A DNA stretch of 64,000 bases from Prostheceraeus crozeri (GCA_907163375.1 CAJQUW010007878.1:248001-312000), one strand, 5' to 3'; counted from the stretch's first letter, positions 47,041 through 60,700 are shown. Notes: a model not told the origin generated them from the letters alone. Numbers and translations: made by a program.

Positions 47041-47423
47041 CTACAAACAGCATTAATGCTGATTACATGAAAATAAAAACTTCGAAAGTTCTATAGTGAC
47101 AAAAACGTAATTAGTCTCATTCATTTTCATGTTCAATTACCAATTCTTCAAAACGTGGATTATTCCAAATTGAAGGAACAGGAAGAGATACATGTGAAAG
47201 GGAAATATTCGAAGGTACGTACAAGAAATTATGAATTTAGATTTCAGTTATGTCACAACGATGTTAAAAAGATATTTGACTAAAGCAACTGTTTTGAGAA
47301 GTTACATGAATAACTGAAGAATGTATCCTAGTTCGACAAGACAATCAATGAAGTTTCTTCATTCTTATCTCTTTTTCCAACTAGCCATGAATGACCGAAC
47401 GAGCTAGCGCTCGTTGTGCTCAC

Positions 47424-47650
47424 CTTGTACTAGGATTTTAATCGATGGAATTGCGGCTAAGGACTTATCTGTATGAGTCGTGTGTATGTGCTTGTGTCTG
47501 TGTGAGCTTGTCCGTGCTCGTGCGTTACCAATGGACAAAGGAAAATGACCGAACCTCGAAGTAACTCGTCTAATCGATGCCGGACGAAACCGATGCGCAG
47601 AATGGCCGAGTTCGACGAAAGATAAAGAGAGAAAGAGAATATATGGGAGG
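47424..47650 (-). promoter_or_regulatory. Possible promoter and first exon of the minus-strand candidate gene
   Basis: A CpG-rich island-like stretch in AT-rich surroundings ends, on the minus strand, at a strong donor (TAGTACAAG|GTGAGC, GT at 47423-47422). On the same strand it is preceded by a CTCTTTCTCTCTTTATC pyrimidine tract and a CATATATTC TATA-like word at about 47640. Frames through it are closed, so it would be untranslated. It lies 0.4 kb upstream of the exon at 46991-47040. Confidence 0.3.
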
Positions 47651-48130
47651 GGGAGAGCAAGGACAATTGTTCCACGCCTTCACTCCTGTTATTTTTTCTC
47701 GCACACTGTTATCAATCTTTCACATACGACACATCCTACGAATCCTCATGGGAGAAGTCAGTGAAATCTGCAAAAGCAATGCTACACAAAGGAGTTGTTA
47801 AATAGACAAGAAACTTTCATATATTTAAGGAGGAAGGAAAATACCACTCAAATCTAATCCATCATAAAATGAAATTTCAATAAGGATGCTACTTTGTGAA
47901 TTATTACTATTTTAAACAGATAAACATATTTAGCAAATTATTAAAAGTTATAATCAGTATCTTTGTAAGCGTCTGCTTTTAAGTATATATGTTACATTAG
48001 AAAAATTCCGGACTCAGTTCAGGTACAGATTTGCACGTGCATAAGATGACATCTTCACTCTTTATAATATATAATACCATTGAACTGTGATATGGCAAGA
48101 GACCAACCAAGGAACCAAGGAAATCTAGAT
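47651..48130. other. AT-rich intergenic DNA, nothing identified
   Basis: No supported feature. Confidence 0.5.
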
Positions 48131-48719
48131 GAGGTCGTCCCATAATAACGAGTGTCAAAAGGCCCATAGCGAAATCCCAAAATAGCGAATTCCCAATATA
48201 GAGAATGCCAAAATGAGGAATTCTCTGAAAAGATATATTACATCATCTGAAATTAGACACAATTATTAATTTGTACGGGAATTATTCTTCAACACCCTGT
48301 CAATCGAGAGTTCCTTGCCTGAATTGATGCTGTGACAAAGATCGGGTTTAAATTTTCAAAACGATGAAATGTGTCCAGTCAAAAGCCGTTTCAAGCTAAT
48401 TTTGATCAGAAGACAGATTATACACATAAAAATTGATAATAATAAAACTAATAAATTGAATGGAGGCAAAGCTTCACAGTATTGTAAATTGCAATACACA
48501 ATAGTGGCACAAAAATCGCACGTATTTGCACTTAAATACACTTGTCAACGGCTGAATCATTGAGTTAGAATCAGTCACATGTATAACTCTAAGCTCTTCA
48601 TTGGCGGTTGATGCCTCAACTTAATTCCCCATAATTCTATAAGTCTGGCAATTCGCTGATGCCGGAGTCGCTAATATGGGATTTCGCGAAATTGGGAATT
48701 TGCTATGTTAGGTCGGGCC
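48131..48719. mobile_element. 589-bp MITE-like element with 8-bp flanking duplication
   Basis: The palindromic octamer ATCTAGAT lies at 48123-48130 and 48720-48727. Between them the ends are imperfect inverted repeats built of the words CATAGCGAAATCCC, GCGAATTCCCAATATAG (left) and GGTCG, CATAGCAAATTCCCAAT, GCGAAATCCCATATTAGCG (right, reversed). The centre (about 48430-48625) contains the same small repeat that interrupts the LINE at 29.25 kb. Non-coding. Confidence 0.6.
48430..48625 (+). repeat. Second copy of the small element seen in the 29-kb LINE
   Basis: Aligns with 29262-29450 through GGTTAGAATCAGTCACATG/GAGTTAGAATCAGTCACATG, GGCACA.AAATCGCACG and CATGCCCCAACTTA/TGATGCCTCAACTTA. Nested within, or the core of, the 589-bp MITE-like unit. 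Confidence 0.65.
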
Positions 48720-48727
48720 ATCTAGAT

Positions 48728-51700
48728 ATCTACACAAAGACAGCAATGAATTTTTCCATTCATCGGACAGACTTAGTTACAACATGGTGGGGTAAAGAAT
48801 TCAAATGTATGCAAAGTAGTGTTGCCACAGCGGGCCATTGGAGAAAAGTCCGTCGATTTCTTTAAGCCTATATACATCGCACCCCGTAGACTTTTCTGCT
48901 AGTGAGCTGAACACAGAACCATGAACTCTTTCTCTAATGCTGAATCCTGATGGATTTCAGTTTGGTTGGTTGGTTAGTTAGGAATCCATAAACAATTTTA
49001 CGTCATGCAAATGATTGGAAGAAATAATAATTGACGTAAAACATTGAGTGGAAAGTTCTTGATTTCATATATGATGCCTTACCAGGCTATTAATTATCAT
49101 CAATTTGGTAATGGATGAAGCGCACATTTCTTGTTCGCATCATATGGATTCGATTTTCATTTTATTCGTTACTTGTAAATAGTCTCATCCACCGGAAAAC
49201 AGAAAAAATAAGTTGCTTATACTTAACTATAGAGACTTAAAGAAAATTTGCCAAAAACATCTCGAGAACATAGATATTTATCAGTTTCAAAGTGTAGTAA
49301 AAAGTTTCTCTTTCTTCCCCGTTAAAACCCTGTATGTACTGTACATGTTGTATTTCGAAGAAAAACAAAGCTATGAAATGAAATTCAATATTTTGAAATA
49401 CAAAGGGTTGAAGTATTGCAATCGAAACAAACATTGCAGATAAAAGGAATGAAAGCTTGAAACAAACGGAGATAATTGCAAGAATGCTCAAAATGAGGAA
49501 GTTGAACAGGATGCCTGCTGTCAGTCGCTGGTCAGTCCTTTCATTTCAATCTAGTCTTATAGAGATAGCAAGCCAAGTTCATGCAATTTATAGTAGGGGC
49601 AGTCGTCCAAGATTTGATATTATTTGCGAAATGATTTGTTGATCCAATCCTCTTTCATTATAGTCTACGCTTTATATCCGCCACTGTGGCAGCACTGAAT
49701 TATGAAGGCATAATCGATTTAATCTTTTTAAGGCCTCCAGAAATCTGTAGCAAAGCTAATTTTACATTGGTACATTAGGTATTAAATTGGTAGACTTCAT
49801 TCCTCTCTTCCATGGAGATTCATCATCAATCTACAGTAGATTCTGAGCGTTTAATCGACTAGTAGTCTTTCTATTCATCGATTATGCTTTTTCCTATTAT
49901 TATTACATCTATTTATAGTATATTCGATAGTAGACTTCTATTTATCCACAAAACAAGGAAAATGTGCATTTATCTACAAGTCGGAAAATGCATAACTGTA
50001 GAATCTTGAAATAAATCTGATTTATCCCACTGTTTCTATGGCGATAAATGATCAGAATACTCGTGAAATGAGGCAGCAGATTATTCGATAAACAAGAGTT
50101 ACAGAAATTTCATCGCAATTGAATTTGATTAATTTAATAAAATCTCTTAAACTTCATCTATGAGTTTTGTATCAGTCCAGAGTTGAAGTAATTAACTTCC
50201 CTGGAGATGGTTAGTGTAGTAGTGTAGACAACCTCAGAGAAGTACCTCAGCTGAGAATGAAGGCGAATAATTGATTAAGTCAAATCTTAATCTTTGTATG
50301 ATATTTCTTTCTAAAAACTGCTTGCGCATTCATTGTCGATTTATGGTTTTCGTCATCAGACATATGAAAAATTGAGTGGGCTATCCTTATCAAGAAATGC
50401 TGCAAATCAGTGTAATGTACTATGACAAATGTGGTGTTAATAACAGAATCAATCGACAGAATATACAGTAATGCAGCAGTCAAAGGAAATTTGGCAAGTC
50501 ATTTCATTTTTGATCCACGCATTATTTGTTCATCAATCAAATAATTATCATATCTGTAAGTTAAACGAGACTATACGCATGGTGGTGATAAAAAACATTT
50601 GGTAATTGGTTTGCAGTTGAGAATCATTCATATGGCCATTCTATTAAACGATAAAACGAAACTAATTCCCTTAACATTCCTGACAGCACCGGTGGCCAGT
50701 TCTTTCAATACTTACTTAACAATTTTGTTTATAAGCCAGAAACGAAGCACATTTAAAGCAAAAAGCTCATCAAGTAAAAACAGATTATGCATTGGAGCCG
50801 CATCATATCGCTTGGACGCTACCTTTATGGATGCATAAATACGCTAATTATTGTGTAAGTTGTCACGCATTTGGCTTTTAAACCTATTTACAACCTGACT
50901 CTATATATTGGCAAACTTTCGCGCTGTTTCTACTTTTTATACTTGTTTCTAAACATTCATGTCATATAGATGCCTTTTTAAATAAATTGCACAAAGCTTT
51001 CCGAAGGAAAATAAAAAATCGCACCGAAAGCATTCCAATATCGCACTACCCGTCACCTCGTCAAATGAAGTTCGTGCATGCCGACAATTAAAATAATTTG
51101 AAAGTTATGGTAAAAGTTGTGACCCACACTCAGTTTTTCTTACTTCTGCGAAGAATCTCCGTTTACTTTGTGCTGCGCAGTAGCAGCGATCCTGATGAAA
51201 ATTCGACGTGATTCTTATTTGCTTAGATATCAACTTAACATTAGCATTCAAGAAAATGATGAAGGCATTATATACATCCGCATTAACTGAGATAATAATG
51301 CTACATCTCCTTGAAATACAAGCGAAGCGAATTTAAAATTTCGACTTCTTAAAACTCAGCTGCCAGTTATGTCAAAGATAAATTTTACTATACATCTTAT
51401 AGGGCACCATTCAGTTCATACTTCTTTACCAGCATTAGGAGCGATGAAAATATATGTAAATTGTTGTTTCTGTAAAAAGAGCTACGCATGGCGTATTTCT
51501 ATGCGACAGAAACTTCAAGGTCAGAAACATTGAAGCGTCGCTCATAAAATGTGAATCGACAAAGCGCAATGAAGTACTATAGCCAACAACACTATCTTCA
51601 GTGTATTTATATTGAAAAATGAAATTTTTGGTAATATGAAGCTGCCATACGTAAGAGTGCATAAACCATATTCATCAGCGAGTCGCATGCGAAAATCAGC

Positions 51701-53940
51701 ATCTATTATGCGAAAGCATAATTTTGAATTATTTTAATTAGCCTATGGAAGCTTAGACCGATACTTTTTCAATTGGAACATTCTGTAGTAGTGATCACAT
51801 TTATTAACAGAGACGCAATATGTACTCATATCAGTAGAAACTACGCTATACTTATTAACAATCATATTACGTGTTTTCGAAAACAGCAAATTTTGAGCAT
51901 CGTCATATATTGCATTCAGAGAAAAGGTAACAAAGAAACTGACTTTCTATATTTTTTCCAAATTATTATTGGGGCACTCAGATGTGACACTGATGTCATA
52001 TTATAGTGAAAGGGTCACTGTCTAGATGTAGCGAAAATCCTCCATGGAGGCATTTTGTCAGTCTATTTTTCAACTATTGTCAAACAAGCTTTAAAACTTG
52101 TACCAAAATACGTTTATGTTCTACCTTTCTCTGCTATTATTTCACAAAATTTCTCACTATATCATATAAACATGTTAATGTTATAAAAACATGTACAGCA
52201 TATCATGTAATGAGAAAGGCCTACATAAACTTAAGATAATGCTAAATATTTCATTGATATCGGGAGTTAATTACAATAATAACGATTTATCTTTATAAAC
52301 TGTTATCTATCCATCTTTACCCTTTATCCACAAATAAATCGCAAAAACGTCATAAGGTGGTAGACTGGATCTGTAAACAAGGTGTTCCAAAATGAGCTGC
52401 ATAGCTCTTCATTTCAACATGGAAACTAAAATAAATGTTGAAAAACTGAAGGTAGCACTCTCAGGTTTCAGTACATAAACTAACTGCTCAAAATCCGCTT
52501 TGTTTAATAAAAAGTTTTATATATCAGATGCAGTGACAGTGCGTTAAAGGATACTCCTACAATAAAGATGTAAAACACCTCATATGGGCGCAAAGATTCA
52601 ACGGTTGTGTCACAAATGCTACGGTTTTGCTGATACGTCAACGAACAACCTCACAGTTCTGTCGACATTTCATCCGTCTTCAGACATAAAATTCAGCACT
52701 CATCAAAAAGTTCATTATTGATTCATATCAAGTGCGCTTTACTAAATGGATCAACCAATTCGCCTAAAAATGGTGCAGCATCTGCATGCAGATGGAAGAA
52801 GTGGCCCTCAAAGCTTGTGTGCAAAACAGGCAAAGCATGAGCAGATTCGAGATTCATTTTCTGCAATTTTAAGCTTCAGTACAAAATTTTAGAAAACGAA
52901 CAGCCTATTTTGATGCTCCAGGAAATAGGAAGAAAATCGCTAGCTTATCAAAACTGTAGTGTTTTATCCTATTTATCTGGAATTCTAATACCAAGTGTTC
53001 ACCGAATTAGGTTCAACAGGTTATTTTGCCTTTTCACATGCCATTGAATCAAGGTGGTGATAAGGAGAATCACCGAGTGAAAGTCATAAGTCATAAATGG
53101 CTCATTTATTTTTCAGTTTTATTGGAATCTGTAATCAACCGTGACGCCTTTAATTAAAATTCTACAATGCTAACGGAAAGGAAATGACTCCGCAGCAAAA
53201 TTCAAAAAAAGACTTATATTGCCTCAACTTTGAAATAGCACTTTCCTCACCGAGTTATTGGACACAGGTCCAAAAAGGCTCGGCCTGTGGGATTCCTGAT
53301 TTGACATCAAGTGGTTACTTTTCTTAAACGGTCTTTAAAAACATAGAACGCTTGAACGATTAGTCAATAACTGTTAGACGAACTGAGGATGCAAATTGCT
53401 CACATTTTTTGATGAAATCATTGAAAAACATCGAAAAACCGGCTGATAAAAAATCATAGTAAGAAAGAATAGCTTTATCCGAATATTTGGAAGATATTTT
53501 GACCATTTAATTTAAATACTAGAACCTCACCATATTCCTCTTCTGCTTTTTATTATGATAATGATTTCAAGCGTAAATTATCGATTTTGTGTCAGATTTG
53601 CCCACTAATGCCAGAATTGAATTATTCAAAAGTGAACCCCTAACAAAAACTAATGTCGCCGCCTAAGGTTTGAGGACAGGATCTCTGGCTTGAAATTTAA
53701 CCGATGTTTGCTGGGAGAAATAAATAAACGGTGCAGCGGCCGTCTACTCCAGGAAGGTGAATCCATGTGGCTTTAAGTCAGTTTTTAAATTGTGATGGTA
53801 ACTACTAGTCTATGCTAAGCACACATATCCGAACACAGTTCGTTGCTGCTACATCTTTCAACTCTATGCTGATCGACGATTTTTCTCCCAAGTGACTGTC
53901 AATAATTGCACTAATGTCACAGTCGACCAGATCGAGGAGA
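48728..53940. other. AT-rich intergenic DNA, no gene identified
   Basis: The longest frames (60-84 codons) are Ile/Phe/Lys-rich and composition-driven. A frame at 48748-48864 containing TTWWGKEFKCMQSSVATAGH looks more protein-like but has no clear family or splice partner. Confidence 0.45.
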
Positions 53941-53945
53941 GTCGG

Positions 53946-54314
53946 TCATCTGCGTGCACAAACATAGCTGAACCTTCGCGAAGATAGCTGTTGAAAGCTC
54001 CTACAGTTCCCCAGGATTCGAACTTTGACGACCATCTTGTCTTCGCCGCCTAATGTGCATGCACACTGCACAGAGCTAGGGCCTCCAGGATTCTCAGTCC
54101 TACCCCCATCGTTCTTCGAATTCGCCACGGCATAGAATTCGCCACTTGGTCCTTGCCGTTCGCATCTAGTTGTTTTAGGTGATGGTGGGATCGCCCACAC
54201 AAACACACTGCTTCGCCCTTGGAAAGTAAGAGAAAGATCAGGAAGCATCCAAAGATAGTGAGACTTTCGTAGGGCTATGATGGGTGTGCAATGTGCATCA
54301 ATGAACTTACTCAA
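53946..54314 (-). other. GC-richer island with 122-codon frame, possibly SINE-containing
   Basis: The base composition departs from the neighbourhood. On the minus strand AAAGTTCGAATCCTGGGG at about 54007-54024 holds a B-box-like GTTCGAATCC, which would fit a tRNA-derived repeat, but the A box is weak. The frame has Gly/Pro-rich segments and no recognised domain. Confidence 0.3.
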
Positions 54315-54824
54315 TGTAATGATGATTTTGTCATTAAATTAGAGATCCCTTTGTAAAATGAATTATGATTAACTTTAGTAGCCATCTATGATTGTGAAGC
54401 TTACTTGTAATTGAAAATAATAGATGTCAACTTTTTTTGGTCAAAAAACGTTGAAAGAGTGCGTAAGGGAAATCAATGCAGAAGTTGTTGTAGCTGTGGC
54501 GGGGTGGGTCATTAGGCCGGAACAGAGAGCAGCAAGAGAAGGATCTGGCTGGAACCGAGCAGAACCGGAAAAATGGATCCGGTCAGAGTGGAAAAAATCG
54601 GTACTTCTATTCATCCCCCTCCCCACATTTTCCAATGTTTCCAAATTGATCTAGTTTGGCCAAACGTAGTCACATTGGATTTAGAATAGACTTGATGTCA
54701 CTGAGTGATAGCAGAACACCAGTGAGAAGTCTTACTTGACCCCTCGGATGAGGGATTGGTCCCTTGGATACTCAGAATACAAGATACAGCTGTGCTGTGA
54801 TATATGTAATGCATCACATATAAT

Positions 54825-54892
54825 TATACATTATACATACATTACATATACTATCATTACATATAATATATTTAATGTATGTATAATGTATA
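54825..54892. repeat. Perfect 20-bp inverted repeat, AT-rich cruciform candidate
   Basis: TATACATTATACATACATTA (54825-54844) is exactly complementary to TAATGTATGTATAATGTATA (54873-54892), with a 28-base loop of similar composition. Confidence 0.85.
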
Positions 54893-54899
54893 TATGTAG

Positions 54900-56195
54900 T
54901 TATTCTTCGGGCATGTAGAAGAATCAGAAAAGAACATGGAGAAGTGGAGTAGGCGCGTGTAAATCAGAGGATAGTTGTAAAGAATTTCAGGAAAAAAATT
55001 AAATACGCATGAATTATATTGAAAAATTTTTATCTTCAACACGCGGTTCTGTAGAGCACTTTCTCAGCATGTTTTAGTGCAGACTGAATTATTTTTCGGA
55101 ATGTGTCTTTGACTCTTTTCATAATAAAACTCATCACGGAACCCTTCCTTCGAAATTTCCATTACTAGTCATTCTCCTCTGTCAAATGTTGTTAAAATAA
55201 ATATTTCTCTTAACCTGAAATGCAAAACACTACTGTTGGGAAATGATAAATTCCAATTACTGAATAGAAACACAATTCAAACTAAAAGGTAAAAAGTCGT
55301 TACCTGTAAGAAAATATAGAAACAAAAAGTCAAAGCCGCCGACACAGAGACTCTGATTACTATAGCTGAAAAATACACATTGCTGTCAAAACGTGATCAA
55401 CATACATGCCAATTTCTATACAAGAGATTGGTGAGGTAAAAAAAGCAGGAAATCATATCAATGTTTACTTTATGAGCGCACATTGCCACTGACAGTGTTA
55501 AACAAATCTATTCCCTTTTAATGTTATCGGGTTTGTTTAACACGCTTGCAAGGCAATAGTCGGATGATTTTGGCAAATGTATTGTTTCAACACATATTTG
55601 AATTTCTGATAGTGTAACCTTCAATGCACACATGTTTAGTTGTAGAATTCCATGCACAGTAATCAAAAATGTCATAGCAAGACTCAAAAATCATCACCAG
55701 ATTCCAGCTTACAAATGATTAGACCCATAAGCATTTAGTTTTTTGGTATCCTTTCCTTACATTGATTTGTCTTTCTCCAATGCAAATAAAAGTTTTGTTA
55801 GTCTTTATTCTAGGTATGTTATCTGTCTTCAAATTTTTGCTTCGCACTCGAATAGGATAACTGGAAATTTAGATGTCCTTTAATGTCAAGAAGAGTGAGA
55901 TTTCTGTTAATAAAGAATTTCTTCGTTAAAACCGCTATTATGAAGTTGTCCGGTACTACCTACAGCATAACTCTAAAGAAAAATAATGATAATGAATGTT
56001 TATGATCCAATATCTTCAATAATGGGTGTCGTGAGGACCAAAATTACAATGAAAAAAGGAACACGAATGCAAAGAAAGGCAAAATGAAATCAGAAAAATA
56101 GGAAAACCCGCTGCTGAATAAGCGAATTACTGTATGACAGGCCTACTAGAATTGTAGGTCCATTAGCTTCTAAAGATCGAAATACAATTATTTTA
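54900..56195. other. AT-rich intergenic DNA, nothing identified
   Basis: No supported coding, RNA or repeat signal. Confidence 0.5.
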
Positions 56196-56199
56196 CACT

Positions 56200-57722
56200 T
56201 CTTCTTCTTCCTGCTCCAGCTAGTTCGGCGGGTCGGGGGCCTGTGTCATGCTTCTCCAACGTCTTCTGTCGTAGGCATTTCTCTGGAGTCCAATTTTGGT
56301 AATAACCTGCTGGATATTATCGCGCCATCGCCTAAACCAGTGGTGGGCAACCAAGTTGGGATAGCGGTCCACAAGGAGTGGCCCGCGAAAAGGCTCGCGG
56401 GCCAACAATTGTAAATGTCAGTAGAGTGCATACATGGACTGCTGTACCGTACGTGCATGTACAGTGGTCGAACTACACAACAAACTTTTACATGTAAATG
56501 TGTACAGCAGTATTATGCGCAACTAATTTGCTTAATATCAAGGAATCATGATTCACTTTCTACAATTCATGTGAATATTGAAAAGCGAATATCCCTATAC
56601 AAATCATGGAAGCTTTTCTTTTGTGTAATTAAACGGGAATTTGACTTTTTGGTGATTTGACCAAAATTACCTTATTTCATCAAGACACAACGGTCTGTAG
56701 GTGCAGTGCAACTATCAAAAATGAAAGTCGCACAAGATAAAATTGATTTTGCTGCAATTATTGAACATGCTACATGTACACACGTGCACATATACGGCTT
56801 TTAAAAACCGTGCATGGGCGCTACAAATGGCAGTCGTGTGCTAACGCCAATCAAATATGCGAAATATATATTAATGTAGTACAAATGAATTTCAGCAAGA
56901 ATAATTGAAAAAAATGTTGCCGTGTCAAAACCTTGCGGTTGGATTCCTCCATTCGTAGTCATAGTCTAATTAATATAGTCTCTTTCTAGGTTCATTGAGG
57001 CGTTGTCAATTACGTAGAGAAACATGCTCAGCAGGGCATCGAATGCTATGTGACTTAGCACAGACTCGCGCAGGTGATGACCATTTTGCGCTTATACGAG
57101 ATATTCATTACGAAAGGAGCATGGTTGGATAATTCGAAAGTGAATTTTTGTTTTTTGTGCCATCATATTGCTCATTTAGTTGTTAATTCATGGTTTTGCA
57201 AATTCTAAAGAGGATCCCTCACCTTTAGATGTACCTCCCAAAAGTCGAAGTCGGAGTGAGTCATTTTCACATCAACGATTCAAATAATGTCCGCGGGCGA
57301 CTTCAGATATGAGAAGAGGTGGTGGGCCACGTGCTGACCACCACTGGCCTTAACGGACGTCCTCTCCTTCGGGTTCCTTATATCTCCATTTCTTTTACAA
57401 CTTTCAGCGGATTGTCAACCTCCATCCGCATGAGGTGTCCATACCATCTCAAGCGTGTTGCTCATATTTTGTCGCAGATGCTCCCTTCGGATCTGTTCGC
57501 TCGTCAGTCTGTTTCTTAACGTAACACCTCTAATTCGTCTCAGCATTTTCATTTCTGTTGTCTCCAGCATCATCGTTTCCTTCTTTCTCATCTCTCTTAC
57601 TTCGGCTCCATACATAAGCACTGGTCTCACGACGGTTTGTAGATTTTTACATTCAACTTCCTTGTCATCTTCTTGTCCGCTATGAATCCACTCACTTCTC
57701 TCCATTTATTCCACACAGCTTA
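56200..57722 (-). mobile_element. LINE ORF2 C-terminus, split by a hAT element
   Basis: On the minus strand the part before the insertion (57722-57355) reads WREVSGFIADKK in one frame, then TVVRPVLMYGAEVREMRKKE and TEMKMLRRIRGVTLRNRL. The part after it (56337-56213) reads RWRDNIQQVITKIGL and NAYDRRRWRSMTQAPDPPN, then stops. This is the standard end of RTE-like ORF2 proteins (RPVMLYGAE...MLRWMCGVT...RWRD...DRRRWR). A GAAGAAGAAG tail follows near 56203-56212. RT catalytic blocks are missing. One frame change lies in the first part. Confidence 0.8.
56338..57346. mobile_element. 1,009-bp non-autonomous hAT element inserted in the LINE
   Basis: The ends CAGTGGTGGGCAACCAAGTT (left) and CAGTGGTGGTCAGCACGTGG (right, reversed) are classic hAT-type termini. 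The flanking octamers are GCCTAAAC (56330-56337) and GCCTTAAC (57347-57354), an 8-bp duplication with one mismatch. Removing it rejoins the LINE between its RT C-terminus and RWRD block. No transposase frame remains. Confidence 0.85.
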
Positions 57723-60700
57723 TTTAACATTCGAAAGGATTGTATCGCTACTATATAATCTGGTAGCAGACATACGTTATCGGTCTACTAGATTTCAGAA
57801 GGGAAGGCTCATAATGTCTCTTACAGACATAAATTTTTGATGAATTGGTAATTTGGGATATTTACTCTTATTGACAAATAGCATATGAGATGCTATTAAA
57901 ATTTGCATTCCTCTTGCACTTGCTAGCAAGTATTAGCTTTGTGGGCCTACATTGATTTCATCACAGCAATCGTCTAAAATTCAAATTAAGTGATTTGAAC
58001 AGATCTTTTCGGTAAAAGTATTTTTTCGAGAATTTGTTACCCATAAAAATCACATCAAATCAATTTTTTTCGAGAGCAATGCTAAATCGCTGCTGAACAG
58101 TGTGTTGGTGTGAAACAACAGCTCCTAACTATAAGGAGGGCATGGCAAGTTTTGGGATCGGGCATTTCTCTGGTTCACAATTAGAAAAAAGCTGAAATTG
58201 ACTTTTCGGTAGACTTGGTATACTGTATTTCTTCGAAAAGTAGACGCCTTCGATTAGCCGCACCCCAAAACAGCCCTTTTAAACAGTAGTGGAATTCGGA
58301 AAAGTGTGTGATAATATGTAGGGCTATGCACTAGCCACAGCTGCTCGCACCGGGTATGATAACCGAAAAAATTTTAAGTCACACTGAAGCACTTATTAAA
58401 GTATAGGCAAAATATAGTTTGTTTCGCTTTCTAAATTGTCCTGCCTTGTGATGACACCTCAAATTTCGAAGAAAGGATTTCTATCTTTCATAATAAATGC
58501 TCATGTTTTCCAGAATTCAATGCAAATTTTATCGAGAACCGGTACTTGGAAATTTCTAATGGTGCTTCAGAATTTGAAGCCGAGTTAGACCGTTTCAGAC
58601 GCAATCTTCGTATAGAAGTCCAAGTTCAATTTCTGACAAGCTTTATATCATATGAAATCTCGTGTTCCACAAATTATTTCGACACTTATTTTAATTTCAC
58701 AAGTCGTCATTTGTGATCACTAGGCCCCATTGAAGAAAATGACGCAGGATTTCAACATGACGACTGAAATTTTTAATAAAAGTTGATTGACAGCATGATC
58801 GATCCGTAAGTTATCTCATGATAAATTGAGTTTAAGATTGCGTGAACGTATAAAAGAAACACCACAAATAAGGTTCACCATGAAATTGTTGTTCAAAAAC
58901 ATCTTAATCATTAAAAGAGAAACTCAACTTCAATGAACTTTATACCATGTGAATTGACGCAGAATAAAATTCCGTTTTAGCAGCATTGTTTATAATAAGG
59001 AAATGATAGCCAAGGCTGCAATATATGCATGTTGCTATTTACTAACTGTTATTCTACCCAATATTTCGGCTGTCACAGACAGCTTCAGTCTGTGGCAGAT
59101 TTAGCAATACACGTAAGGATCATTGCACTGTAAAGGCGACTCCCACCGCAGCCGACAGCAACCAAGATAGCTCAATGGGAAAATCAGACGTCAGCTAGCC
59201 ATGTATTCTTCAGCAAGCCACTAAGAATAAGGCCAATCAGAGATACATCCAGCTTAAAGATAATAAGTATACGAAAAATAAGCTCAGCAAAAGCAGAGTC
59301 TACTTTTTATACTTTTCAAAATACCTGAACACATCAGGAAATGTAGAAAGATTCGAAGCAATGTCATCGTTATCTACCAATTACTCTGAAAGAAGGATAA
59401 CATCTCAGCAATACTCGGCTTCAAGCAGTCTCCTTGTGATGTGATAATGTTGTCGGGTGCCGGAAAAATCGAATCGCTGGCCGATGGAATGTTAAGATGG
59501 CCTGCATCCTTCGCATGAGGAGTAAAAGCAGGCTACTCAGAGTTCATTATGAGATTCCGAAACTCTGAGTCGCGTGAACTGAGATTTCGTGTCGAAAAAT
59601 GATTGATCACGAACTTGAATTTGCTAATGTTCGTCACTTTTTTCACATTTTTCTGTACATCGGGAAATGCATCGGTTGTTTTATGCTATAGTTTTCAAAA
59701 GGCTTTATTTTCATGATATAGAAATTTGAAGTTTGAATTGAAGCGATAGATAGATTTGAATAATGTTCTCCTGGTTATATTAATTGCACTGCATGCCTAA
59801 AATATTTTTCTCTCCAATTTTCTATGATTAAGACAACAGATAAAATGAATTAATTACATTTGAAGCTACACATCAAGAATGACAATTTGATCGAAATTCT
59901 CGCATTTCGGTGCACCGACCCGAGAACACGTGCAAACAGAAGAGCCGGCCGCGCACAGCCCTAATAACAATAACATATTTATCAAAATATAAACAAATGT
60001 AATATAATTCGAAGAAATACGATTTTCGCAATAGACCTAGGGTTCACGACTCTCGCCACCCAAGCTCGATCAATAGAGTTAAGTTAAAGGTGGATTACAC
60101 TTCGAATGATGAAATGCTTAGTTTTCAGAAAATCACATGCAATTCACGTACATTTTCATATTTTTTTGCAGCTCACGTACAATTCACGTGCATACGTGAA
60201 CTTCGCGTGCGGTGGACACAATGAAACTAACATAGTGGTGCAAGCAATATTTGTCTAAATATTAAATATGCCTATATAACAGAAACCAATACTTGAACAA
60301 TAACTTTTTTCAATAAATTTGTATCAAGCTTTTTCTTCAATTACAGTAATGATGACAATATTTTTGGATGCATGGCTCAAAAGATACAAGCTCTAAATAC
60401 ATAGCATATTCGTCGATCATTCGTGTTGGTCCCAAAAATAGTTCATATCTAACGAATGTAATCATTTTCCAATACCCTATTCATGCATTCACATTGTTCA
60501 ATAAATGGTGATATGAAATCTCAGATTATATGAAACCCTAGATCGAGTTGAACACTAATTAGCAATCTATTGGTGATCCCAATTCAAACTCAAGTGAGCC
60601 GCTCCCTGCTGAGGATTCGAACTATTCTGCTAATATTTGGATATGTAACAAGAGTGGCAGATTGCGAAGTACATTCGTATGGAAGGATGCACCGACCACG

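Noticed and set aside
48748-48864. Plus-strand exon (TTWWGKEFKCMQ frame)
   Set aside because: Protein-like composition, but no good splice donor, no family and no neighbouring exon.
58222-58275. Dispersed MITE end (TACTGTATTTCTTCGAA)
   Set aside because: Resembles a repeat known from other genomes only from memory; no second end or copy is in the window.
60590-60700. tRNA-derived SINE on the minus strand
   Set aside because: A B-box-like AGTTCGAATCC is present, but the A box is weak and the spacing is too long.
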